From NCBI GenBank assembly GCA_013368325.1, contig JAACJK010000110.1, positions 744,001 to 808,000 on the forward strand: a DNA stretch of 64,000 nucleotides. Reading direction: 5' to 3'. Position 1 is the stretch's first letter, and every line of letters begins with the position of its first letter. Both the position numbers and the translations under genes were made by a program. Positions 33,726 through 44,182 of the stretch are shown here, in pieces. The notes under the pieces were generated by a model. It did not search any database. It was not told where the DNA came from and was given only the letters and a program-made list of their open reading frames with translations. This DNA comes from Ephemerocybe angulata. Lineage: Eukaryota; Basidiomycota; Agaricomycetes; Agaricales; Psathyrellaceae.

Positions 33726-36241
33726 TTAAACGCTGGTAGCTACATGCTGAAGCATTGCGTAGAATTCGTCCAATCGGTAAGTGTTCGTATCATTCCTGTA
33801 GCCTCGTAGAGTACGAAGCAACAGGTATTCAAGATCCTCTAAATTCTCCTCAAGTGGCCTGTGCATCTCTTAAGGCAAGAAAGCATGCCAAATTAGTATT
33901 CGCAGGCGCAACATCAACAAGCGAACGTCTCACCTTCGGAGAATTTGCAGTACCCGACCTCTCGAAGGGAACAACAAGGCCCATACGGACAGACGTGGGC
34001 CCGGATGCATGCCATATCCTTACATTGGGACTGCGTCCCTTTGTCGCAAGGATAGGTGTGTCTGACGTACTCGCGCAACCTGGCAATCCTGGCTAATTCT
34101 GCGGGAGTGTTGCGTGGCAGGTTATGTTGCTCCATTCTGCAACCGTCATCCGGAGCGCATTTGGCTCCGGGCTCGAGCTCGAAAAGTTCCCGTAAGCAAG
34201 GAAACCCTACTGGTCCTGTGAGGTGCCCACTTAGTCACGATTCACTCGCATCATGCATAGGCGCTTCACGTACTCTCCCAGAGTTCCTGATCATGGAAAA
34301 TAAGGTTAGCTCTATCCACGCATGAAGGGTGAAACACAGTCAGCTCACTTTCTCTGCCTGCGGGTCTCTGTCAAGTAACTGGGACTTTTCCGGTTTCCAG
34401 CGCATTTGTTGGCTGATAGCCTGCAAATTTGATACTATGAGATCCAATCCCTCCTGTGCTAGAAAGAATCACCAAACTCACCGACGTCGGCGTACTCACC
34501 ACCGGTGTGAGTGGCTTCCCGCGATTTCTCCACTCAGGATTGGTATCTGCATTGAGAACCAACTCTTTGGTAGGCTCATCATCATGAGCAGGAAGGGGAG
34601 GAAGACGGGGCAGCTCCTTGTCCCTGAAGAGATCCGAGAACCTGATTGTAGGGAGGTTCAGATCCTTGACATCGTATGCCATTGGCCGGTACTCGACCAG
34701 AATCATCCTTTTGCGAAAGACATCGATTTTTTCTGAGTCAAAGAAGACGCCATAGCCGCCGTCGTGGGTAGCTTGCCATGTTCGGTGAGCATTTTCGTGT
34801 ACACCAAAAGAGGAGTGCAGGATCTTACCCGCAAGGAACATATTTCTAGTGTTCGGCGCGCGGAGATAGGCTGTAATTACCGCTAGCGTCAAAGCGTTCA
34901 GAATCAACAGCACGAGTCGACATATGCTAGGTGGACTCACCCTTTAGCTTCTCATCAGCGGACTGACTGGCCTTCCCTGTATCGACAACAAAGGTAAGAC
35001 CAGGAGCTTGAAACCCATTCCAGAATCCATCGAAGTTCGCGACTGTGTATTCCCGAGACAACTGGAGCGCCCGGCGCAGATTCTCCCTATCAAAGAAGAC
35101 ATATATCGAAAAGTCATAGTCAGATACTCCCTCATAGTATTCCAATATCTTCTTCTCTATGCTTTTCATCACTTTTCGACCTCCGTCGTATCCATTGCCT
35201 TCATTGAAATATTGGGGGGTGGGTATGCAACCGTCGCCGTCGATCAAAACGTAGACGTGAGGCTGGAGGTAAGAAGTCAATGTGGCTTCATTATATAATG
35301 GAGTGTGCCAGTACTGACCCTGGAGCGACGAGTCCCTAATTCCGGAGCCTTTCCAGCCTCAACTCCTTCCCCCGTTCCAACCGGTGGGGGCTGAGTATCT
35401 CGGACAGGAACATCTACCACCTTCGACTGTCTCGACTTTCCTTTTGAGGTTCGACTCGTTTCCGGTGTCTGAGCGACATCCTCCAAGTTAATCTCCTCCG
35501 CCTTTAGTTCCGACACTGGCGTCGAAACCACTGTTGAGGATAGAGATGCTGGACTTAAAACGCTCGGCTTCCACCTGGGGCCCTCCCGCCGGACGTTATC
35601 GTTCAAGTCATCTTCTGGGCCGACCTGACCCTCGAGACCCCGAGCGCCGTGGTAAGGATCCTGGAGTAAGAGTCAACGCTAGCTCCAGGTTGGAGAGTAC
35701 CTATACTGACGAGGCCATGAACCTGGACTCTCAAAGGTATTCCAGGCTTGAATTTCCGGACGATCGGCTTTGGCACCTTCACCTGGCTTGACTCCGCGTT
35801 TGACGTTCGAGTTGCCGGTATTTGAGCGACCTCCGCGTCCAAATTGAGATCCTCGCCCTTCACTTCTGCCATCAGCGTTACCGGCGTCTGGACCATCGTG
35901 GAACAGGAAGATGCTGGACTGGAAATGGCGCCGGACTTCCGCTCGAGTGTCTCAGGCTTGATTTCATCGTTCAATTCTTCTTCTGGATCAACCAGATTTT
36001 CGAGACTCCGAACGCGGAAAGGAGCCCCGGCCTAGTACAGGACATACTCTTGTCAGTAATCACTTCGAGCGCGATGCTGGCCACTTACGACGTCCAGTTC
36101 TGGCAGCGGTTCATCATTGATACCCAGCCCGTGAGTGACAATGGGAGCGAGCTCCTGAGGAGGTGCTGGTAAGTTCTTCTTCGCCTCTTCCCTCCTCTGT
36201 TTCCTTTTCTTCTGATACTCGGCCCTGCTTTTGGGTGACAT
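33726..36241 (-). CDS. NYN/PIN-like RNase domain plus CCCH zinc fingers, paralogue D1
   Basis: Minus strand. It starts MSPKSRAEYQKKRKQRREEA (exon 36089-36241), followed by two exons that repeat each other (VDPEEELNDEIKPETLE and VGPEDDLNDNVRREGP). Then comes the catalytic-like domain from 35262: PHVYVLIDGDGCIPTPQYFN, YDFSIYVFFDRENLRRAL, LTFVVDTGKASQSADEKLKA, YLRAPNTRNMFLAATHDGGY. The Asp pattern (DGDG, DxG, D-E-K, HDGGY) fits NYN/PIN-type nucleases; proteins of this build are labelled DUF7923 in Agaricomycetes, from memory. The C-terminus has Cys/His clusters: CAPDDGCRMEQH, PCDKGTQSQCKDMACIRAH, CPYGPCCSLREVGYCKF, ending YAMLQHVATSV at 33726. One phase mismatch near 34494 leaves a join unresolved. 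Likely an RNA-binding nuclease; that is inference. Confidence 0.75.
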
Positions 36242-36582
36242 AGTCAATGGATAAGAGTGGCAATGGGGGAAAGTTCGGACGGGGGGTTGAGGTGTTTGAG
36301 GGCCATCACTATGGAACCTTATTCCGGGAAAAAAACCTGGACGTACCTGGACGTACCTGGAATGTCCAGGTATTCTTCCTGTTCCCTGGAAATGCCAGGT
36401 AAGCAAATGTCCAAGGAATTTCCAGGTAAGCGTTGGTGCCAGGTACTGTCCAGGTAATCACACCTGGACAGTACCTGGGAGGTACGCGAAATCGACGTAC
36501 CTGGTAAGTCCGGGGAAAACAGGTGGTAAACACAAGTAAAGTTGTATATTAAGAAGCACAAAGCAGGTGTATATACAGCGTG

Positions 36583-39500
36583 CTACTCCTCGCTCAGGTC
36601 ATTCGGATGGGACGCCAAATTAGGGCTACGGTCAAACAGAGTCCACTTGTTCTTGTACTTTATCCGTCCAACAAGTGATTGGACTGTTGCGATGTCAACA
36701 ATCTCGAGGGCGCGTTGGTTAGTGTAAGAGTAGAGGCCGGCAAGCCCTGAAGAATGTGGAGTAACGTTGTTGCATTCCGAGATGGCGGCCAGACCGACGT
36801 AAGTGTGCTCGGTGATGCCAACATCGGGGGAAGGGGGAATACGGAGGAGGAAGAGGTAGTTGAGCTGGCCAAAGAAAGTCTTGAGATTGTAGTCGACTCT
36901 CGCTTTGAGCGACCGAGAATTTCCATCGACGTAGACTTGGTACTATAAGGATGGTCAATGTAAGCTCTATTTGACTCCAAGAACCACTTACTTTGACCCA
37001 AGTTGCATCACGCCTATCCTCTGCCGCCATATTGACAATCTCTGATGCCAACATAGTATCACCGCCTTCAAGACGGCGGAGGCGCCCCCAAGCCTCGATA
37101 GTGCACGCAGTGAGCAGTGTTTTCATTCGTGGAAGGTTAACCGGGCTTTTCTCCTTGGGGTCGAGTGGGCTGAGGCGTGTGACGAGCGCTGCGGCAATTT
37201 TATTAAGTAGACCGACGGCAAGAACCGGGTCAACCTTTCGTGGAGAGACAAGAGTGTACTGCTTGTCTACACATATCGATTCGTTAGTGAGAACTTAGAA
37301 GCATAGCAATAGTAAGCAAATGACGCACAAAGCTCTCCTGGTATCGCGAAGTCCCACATCTTGCTCGTGTTCTTGGGAGGGTCGAGACAGAGCTCGTCAT
37401 GGAGACGGTACACGTTCTTGATCTGCGTAAGCTGCGCATGTGCTAGAACTTGGTTGTCGAGGTGCGAGAAAGGAAACCTCCGACTGCGTATAAATCTCGC
37501 CAATCTCCCACAGAATCTTTCCATGGGGAATGCCCAGTAGACCCATACAGGGCCCAAGGCACGTATTCCATCAGCAATGTGCAGTAGCGCATGAATCGTG
37601 GAAGGACATGCAGACAGACGGTCAGCTTTGTACTGGTAGTATATTCTAATAGTTCAGGTGCGTAAGTTGAAGCTTTGAACGGTGATCTGAGCCTAACGAG
37701 TCCATACCTTTCATATTCCTTGACCCATTGTATAAACCCACTTCGTATCTCTCCCAGTTCGTCTTCGGTGATGGTAAACTGCAGGCATTTGGTGATCAAC
37801 TTGACGAGTGCGACGAAGTGAGCGTACACGGTCCGGTTCGGAAAACATCCCTGTAAGACGACGGGGCCGAGGAACTGGACCCAGAATGAGTACATGTCGG
37901 CGGTCAGCGTAACACCATCTTCGGACATGTTCGGTATTGCGGGTCCATATGCAAGGGGTGTCGTCCGGCCAGCGTCCGCAGTTGCCTCGCAGATTCCTTT
38001 CCATACACTATTCTCGATGACGTAGGGCGCATTGGAGTGGTCGAGGTCCTTAAAATCAGCGCACCAGAAGCTGATCAGATTCTTCACGACGTTCTCATAG
38101 ATGAGATGCATAAAATCGAAGGGGAATGACATAGGAAAGAAGAGAGATGGGAGTTGAGAGAGGATGGGCACACCCTTGACACCCGACTCCTTCGACCGTC
38201 GCTCTGCCTCGGTGGGATTGCGCGTCGACTGGGATATCTCGCCATCGTCGATGAATTCGTTGTGGGATCGAAGTGGCAGCTTGGCTGGGTCGTACTGCGC
38301 AGGTACGTCTGCTGGTATTGGGAGGCCTTTGGGACGAACAAGAGGGCAGTAGTAGGTGGTCGATCCTGGCTTCAGGACTCCACGGATTTTGCACATCCGG
38401 CATGGGTATATACCGTTAGACCCCTTCATCAGCATCAGCATGGCGACGGCAGGCATGTCTCCCCCGCCAAGGATTAGATATGCTCGTAATGTAAAAAAGG
38501 CCCGAAGAACACCGTGGAGTGCCCTGACGCCAAGTGCCAGGCTGAGAAGCTCGATGACGAATGGCCAGAGAAAAGAGTCCATATCCTTCGGTTTCCTGGG
38601 CCCAGGAATGACGCCGACGCAGATGAGATTTTCGAAGAGGAAGCGGACAGACGGTGGGAGGTTGTAGTTGTATACGAGAATGGGCCAGCAAGTCTGCTTC
38701 CGATTCTTGAAAGGCGAGAAGCCGTCGGTGGCGAACCCAAGCGCAATATCGGTGGCATCCTGGAAGTATGTGTGATCCTGCTCCTCTTCTCCAACCTCGA
38801 CCTTCGTCTTGCAGAGATTGCGGTATATCCGTCCATCAAACACATCCTCGTAGACACCATCATGGTGCTTGTACTCGTGGCGGTATCGCATTTTCTCGGC
38901 CATAGCCTTGTCGCTGTACAGCGCCGATAAGCGTGGGGTAAGGGGGATGTAGTTGAAGCGCTTGCGTGGTTTGCCAGATGCGTTGTATCGCGGTTCTTTG
39001 CAGAAGCGGCATTTGTCTGCTTTCTCGTGCGCTCCAGTGTAGCAGAGGCATGAGTTAATGCAACAGTCGAAAGGTTGGGGTCGAAATTTGGACAGGAATT
39101 CGATCCGCTTCCTAGTGACCTTAAGGCTGGCAATGTTGTGTTTTGGAAAGGCCTGTGGAAGCTGTCGGAAAGTTGCATCGGTGAGGTTGTTGTCGAGTTT
39201 GAGAGAATAGGCACGTAGAATATCCAAGTCATCATCGTCTATATCCTCAACTAATCACATTGTTAGAAGATAAGCAAAGGAGACTAGTACATGCCACTCA
39301 CCGAAATCAGCAATCAGGTTTGCCATTCTCTCCTCCATTTCCTCTGAGTGCTGATCCATGTTGAGGTGGTAATCTTCCTCCTGGTCATAGTCAAACCATC
39401 CATTGTCGTATAACGTGTACGCCCTAGCATTGTCCTCCTCCGCCTCGTCGTCCTCTTCAAGGTCAATGACGTCCTCGACCGTGGCGCGCTGATCCTTCCA

Positions 39501-39911
39501 AGCCTTGAGTGTCTCCTGAACGAGACCGGGAGCGCCATCCAGTGAGATGTCCAGAGGGGTAGTATCATTGTCTTGCTCATTGAAGTGGACGGACTCAGAT
39601 TCTGGGTCATCGTCCATGTCGTCCCCCATCTCAATGTCTTCGGATCCCGATCCAAGCGTATCGAGGCCAGAGACGCCAGCATCCAGATTTGAATACCCAG
39701 GATCTTCAACAACATCCATGCTGTCCTCCGTGGGATTGGAACGGCTGGCACCAGGAAGGCTAGCAAAGTCGAACGGCTTGGGGCCCTGGCTGGCCATCTG
39801 TTGCATAGCTTGAACGCGCAAACCGGGTTTGCTGAGATGATGGCGCTCCGTCCGTTCAGAGATGTGAACACCAACGATCTTCTCGCAGCCGCATTTACAA
39901 GGGTGAGGCAT
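36583..39911 (-). CDS. Tnp2-family transposase (CACTA/En-Spm)
   Basis: Five exons on the minus strand (39302-39911, 37708-39250, 37329-37645, 36992-37266, 36583-36942) give 1,034 residues without a stop. It starts MPHPCKCGCEKIVGVHISER with a Cys cluster, then an acidic linker and CCINSCLCYTGAHEKADKCR with FCKEPRY, a zinc-ribbon-like pair. FNYIPLTPRLSALYSDKAMA, ATDIALGFATDGFSPFKN and WPFVIELLSLALGVRAL follow, typical of Tnp2. Later blocks are IYYQYKADRLSACPSTIHAL, LGPVWVYWAFPMERFCGRLA and the C-terminal VDIATVQSLVGRIKYKNKWT. An apparent frameshift near 37560-37650 disappears once the intron 37646-37707 is recognised. The protein should bind the element ends and catalyse cut-and-paste transposition. 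Confidence 0.92.
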
Positions 39912-40244
39912 GATGAAGAGAAAGCGATAGATTGAAGATGCCAGTGGTGGGTGTAAGGACGAGTTGCAAGTGCGGCATGCAGGGAGACGAGCCCAATTCG
40001 GGGATGTGGGCCAAAGCCTTCTGTGCCAAACACTTTCCAGACTGTTGAGTGTGGGAATTCTGGTTCAGGCTGAACCAGAATTCCCACGCCCGGCCACTTG
40101 TGAGCGCGCCCTTCTCAATACTTCGACCGACGACGACGGAGACTCGAAGCAATGTTGAAAACACATAATATCTATTCTCTTTCATGGTAAGAACCTTCCG
40201 ATGACACTCTGGCTTTGCCCTGGCTTGTAGCTAATCACATTTCT

Positions 40245-40978
40245 CTAAGAATACTCGTCGCACTTGTCGACGATGGTCCTGACGCGGGCATTGTGGACGG
40301 ACTAGAGATTTCGAGCATATTGTACGTCAGAGACTCTACTTCAATATCTAAACAGATAAACTCACCGATGCCATGAAGCTCCATCTCAAGATATCATTGC
40401 GGGAAGGATTATGGGGGACGAGCTCAGAGTCGAGCTGGGTCCTGATCATTTCAAGCATCCTGGCCCTGGGCTGATAGAACGCAGACCCATCATACTCGTC
40501 GGATTTGACCACCCACTCTGGAGCATCCAAACTCGTCTTATACCCCTTGTACATGCCGAGTATGATCCAGGGGCTGGGCCCGATAGGAAACATGGCGCCC
40601 GACTCTGGCAAAACGAGGAGACAGAGCTCCAAGCTCCACTTGGCAGCAGCAACGGTGGCGACGCCAGACTCTTGAGTCTGTAGTGCTAGGTGAGTGAAAG
40701 TAAAGCAACATAGTACTAGCACTCACCTCCACTACCCTTATAGTAGCTTCAATAAAGTCGTTGATCCCGAAAGTCGGAAAGTCCTTGATATCGTCGACGG
40801 CGGGGCGGTCTTGTGCCTTCGCCACAAGGGCGAGCCAGCGGTCAAGCTCGGTAGGTATGGCAAGCCTATCTCGGCGATACGCCTCACGCTCAGCAGGTGT
40901 GTTGAAGCCCAGTATTTTGTACCTCTGGGTACGGCGAGGTGCAGTGGGAGGTGGGTCATCCGAGCGAACAGGTGGCAT
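40245..40978 (-). CDS. CACTA accessory protein ORF2
   Basis: Three exons (40727-40978, 40366-40677, 40245-40301; minus) give 206 residues. It reads MPPVRSDDPPPTAPRRTQRY, then YRRDRLAIPTELDRWLALVA and, after the intron, WSLELCLLVLPESGAMFPIG and DEYDGSAFYQPRARMLEMIR, ending VDKCDEYS. I recognise no domain. It lies inside the transposon ends, so it is probably an element-encoded helper, for instance a binder of the sub-terminal repeats or a regulator; that is inference from position only. Confidence 0.6.
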
Positions 40979-41224
40979 CGTGGTGGTGTTGGGTATTGGT
41001 TGGATGTTGGGTATGATAAGGAGACGAAGTTGGGGTATGTTTCGAGCGCTCTCCCGTCTTATATATGCCCGCCGATCTCTGTTTTGTCAGGCCTCAGATT
41101 CAAACACCGTTTCTCGATCTCTTTTATATCCGCTCTGTTTTGCTGGCGTGGTTTTCCTTATCGTTTCCCCCTTCCTGTCTTTACTACTTCTCGTACACAA
41201 ACTCGCCTCGGACCATTCGCTCTC

Positions 41225-42669
41225 ATGGCTTCAGGATCTTCCTCAAAGTCCAGTTCTACGAAGGCGAGCTCCACCAAACCAGCAAAACCCGCCGGTTCTG
41301 CCAAGGCACCCTCAGGAAAGAAGGGCAAGGAGAAACCGGCGACTCCAGCTGAACTGGCATCCCAGAACAAGGCGGCGATGGACCAGGAGCTAGATGACCT
41401 TCTCAAGAGGAGTGAGTATTCCGCCTTGAGCCGTTCATGTGCTCATCGCTTTTAGAACCCCGCAGAAAGCAGGCCATCGCAGATACTCCTCCCCAAACTT
41501 CGTCTCCTGCTGGAGCAGCTCCAGCGGCCAGCCAAAGCGGACCCGCGGAATCCGATAAAGACAAGAGAATTCGAGAACTTGAGGCCCTGCTTCTCCAGAG
41601 GACGCCCGACTCCGAGGATCGCCCCGCTCAATCCAAGCCTGGTATGTATCTATTTGTTCTCATTTCGCACAATTAACAGCTTTGACTCTCTCGCATAGAT
41701 ATTGTATGCATGCGTCCGAAAGGTGAAGCTGGCCGTTCGGGCAATGGCGTGCGTCCAGGTTTCAATCTCCAAGAGGCCATGAAGGTATCGCCTCTCGTCT
41801 ACGATAAGATTCTTGTGCGTGATGCCTTTTTTGTTTACCTCTGCTTCTGACATCCAGTTCAGCGTGCAACACGGGCTGCGATGGACACTTTAGGATTCGA
41901 CCCATCATTGACCTACGGTAACGAAGATGTCGAGAGAAAGAGTGCGTTGCAGGGGTTGGTGAGTAGATGTCGGCTTAGAGCTATTATGTACTATACTGAT
42001 ACCGTTTTAGCTCAAGACTCAATTTCCGTTCATCAACAAGCACCGCTATCCTGCGCTATGGTGCATCAAGGAACTCGCTAATTGCGCCCACGCAAATAGG
42101 CGTGGCTACCAGCGCAAGCTCGCTTCGGGGAAGATCAAGAAGGCCGATCGCAGGTCTGGGAAGAAGATGAAAGGCAAGAAAACCATTCAGAACTCACAGG
42201 AAGAGACGCCGGCCGCTACCCCATCAGATTCCGACAATGTTCTCGTACCCGTCCCTGTCGATGATGATCACGACCTCATGGAAGATATGTACGCCAGTGA
42301 GGAGGATGACGCTGAAGCAGCGAAGGCGGCTTCGGCCAAAGGCGGGGCCTCTGGCTCAGATGATGACCATTCTGAAGACTCGGAGGACGACACGAGGATG
42401 GATGCGATGGATAAGATCAAGGATTTGTTGATTAAATTCCCTGAGATGGCAAGTATGGTCGGTGATATGACGACTCAGGTTCAGTTGCAAACAGAGAGTG
42501 AGTAACGGCTTCCATTTGTGATCTCTCGTATTCACGCCCTCTCCTAGTTACCAGCGCTAGCAAGAAGCGAAAGTCGGAGGACCCTGATGATTGTGCCAAG
42601 CCCAAACGCGCTCAGCGTGCCAAGAGGCGCACAATTGAATCCGATGATTCTGAGGACGAGATGAACTAG
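41225..42669 (+). CDS. CACTA accessory protein ORF3 (basic/acidic, nuclear-like)
   Basis: Six exons (41225-41411, 41456-41641, 41699-41814, 41863-41958, 42011-42497, 42548-42669) give 397 residues in one frame. The N-terminus is Ser/Lys/Pro-rich, the centre holds a folded-looking block (GFNLQEAMKVSPLVYDKILR, FPFINKHRYPALWCIKELAN), then a basic patch (KKADRRSGKKMKGKKT), a long acidic region and a nuclear-localisation-like end KRAQRAKRRTIESDD. It is divergent from ORF2. By analogy with TnpA of En/Spm it could bind the ACCTGG sub-terminal repeats; that is inference. I recognise no named domain. Confidence 0.65.
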
Positions 42670-43304
42670 GTGGGTCGTTCATATATGGCTCTATTAGAAG
42701 GTTTAGTCTCATCGTCGCTTGTCAACAGGGCTCGAGCCCATACACCCGCCAACAAGCCTGTCCCTACACGGTATACCCCTGAACGAGCACATACAGCCCC
42801 ATCCTAGCACCTGTCCCTACGTGGTATACCCATCATTTTTACCCGTCGTTTTGTTATATCGTACCTGTGCAATACACGTTTTTTTCCTGTCTCTTCCATG
42901 TGGCGTTCCTGGTCTGTCCGCGTATAATGAGCAAATCGTGTTCCTGGTTACCTGGTAGCGCCGGTAAAAAGACTCGGGCATACTATGTTCTTTACCTGGC
43001 AATCACACGTACTGTACTAGGTGCGCACCTGGCTGTATATTCCATCCTCGGTACGTACTGGTATTTGACACGGATAGGCCAGGCAATAAAACATGTGGAA
43101 TCCAGGGCAAACACCTGGTAGTCCCACGATTTTGACCGACCAGGTAAACGGCAAAAATCACAGGTATTCTCCCTGGTCATTACCTGGTCAAAATCGTACC
43201 TGGGATTCCCAGGTGTATGCCTGGATATACCGAGTATTCAACCTGGTATATCCAGGGAGGTTTCCCCGGTATGTCCAGGGAACCTGTACAGGTTTTTTTC
43301 CCGG

Positions 43305-44182
43305 CCCCGAAGTTCATAGTGCATTTCCTCCCCTTGAACGCCTCCTTATAAGCACAGCAATGGTGGTGGCATATACAAAGTGAAAGGAGAAAGACATCAC
43401 AGTGACGACCTTGTAATGCCATAGGGGATGGCACTGTGTCGTTGTGTGTTGGTAAGGACCCAGACAAAGTACTGTGGCTGCTCACCGAGGGTAGAGCGCC
43501 GTGAAGGCAGAGAAGTTGAGAACGAAGCAATCCGGTACAAGATCGTCAAGTAACGCGCCCACTGTGGGCGTCCATTGAGAAGTTGGAACCGCCTATGTAT
43601 ATGTGTGTGGGGGCAGGTCCGAAAACTATGCTTCCTCCATTGTTCCCTTTCGAGAGACTGACGCGGCACTGGCAGTGTCTGCCACCAATGGCCAAGGGAG
43701 ACCTGCAGCAAGGCGGGCCTCTGGATTAGTTATGAACTTGAAAAATCGTCTTGAAATTGAAGTCATGAGCGGAAGAAAGAACGCGGTTACGGGGTTACGG
43801 GATGCGGAGTTCAGGGGCTTGCGTTATTCTCACGATCAATCACCAGTAACTCACCAGCTGAGCGCTGAGCGCTGAGGCCTGGCTGAGGCACTCCAGGCAA
43901 TGTATTTGGGGTAAAGCTTGATGAAAAGGGCGCAAAAAACCCAATCATCTGGGTGACCTTCGACTGCGACCTGATACTATTATTCTATTCAATCGACACG
44001 GTGGATTTTAGCCGCCGTCAAGAACCTATCAAACAGACGCCCATGCTGCATTAATCGGCGCTCTTTCAACCAAACGAGGGACGATCTCGGAATCGACACT
44101 TTAATTAGACATAAAGATGATACGCTAGATATTATAAGTTTGTATTGTAACAGCCAGTCTACTTTGAGGCGCTGTCAATGCC
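43305..44182. other. Right flank of the transposon, displaced D1 promoter?
   Basis: On the minus strand a TATA-like CTTATAAGG lies near 43344-43352, about 45 bp outside the transposon. If the transposon is removed, it would lie roughly 120 bp before the D1 start at 36241. GAGCGCTGAGCGCTGAGG occurs near 43859-43876. Near the end the sequence is similar to the 3' flank of D1. No separate gene is seen. Confidence 0.45.

Larger units (their letters stand above)
36324..43304. mobile_element. CACTA-type (Tnp2) DNA transposon, apparently complete
   Basis: The ends form a 16-bp inverted repeat CCGGGAAAAAAACCTG (36324-36339, and reversed at 43289-43304). Inside each end lie 200-450 bp dense in the 6-mer ACCTGG/CCAGGT in both orientations, the classic sub-terminal pattern of CACTA elements. 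Between them are three spliceable genes: the Tnp2 transposase (36583-39911, minus), a 206-residue protein (40245-40978, minus) and a 397-residue protein (41225-42669, plus). The termini are not CACTA/CACTG, and I see no clear 2-3 bp target duplication (flanks TT and CC), so exact ends could be off by a base or two. All frames are open, so the element may be recent or still active. Confidence 0.85.

Noticed and set aside
37550..37720. Frameshift in the Tnp2 transposase before the WVYWAFPMER block
   Set aside because: A GT-AG intron at 37646-37707 restores the family text (YYQYKADRL then IHALLHIADGIRALGPVWVY), so the gene is intact.
36324..43304. KDZ-type element (as linked with TET/JBP genes in mushrooms)
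   Set aside because: The transposase has Tnp2-type blocks and ACCTGG sub-terminal repeats of CACTA elements; no TET/JBP-like dioxygenase motif was seen in the window.
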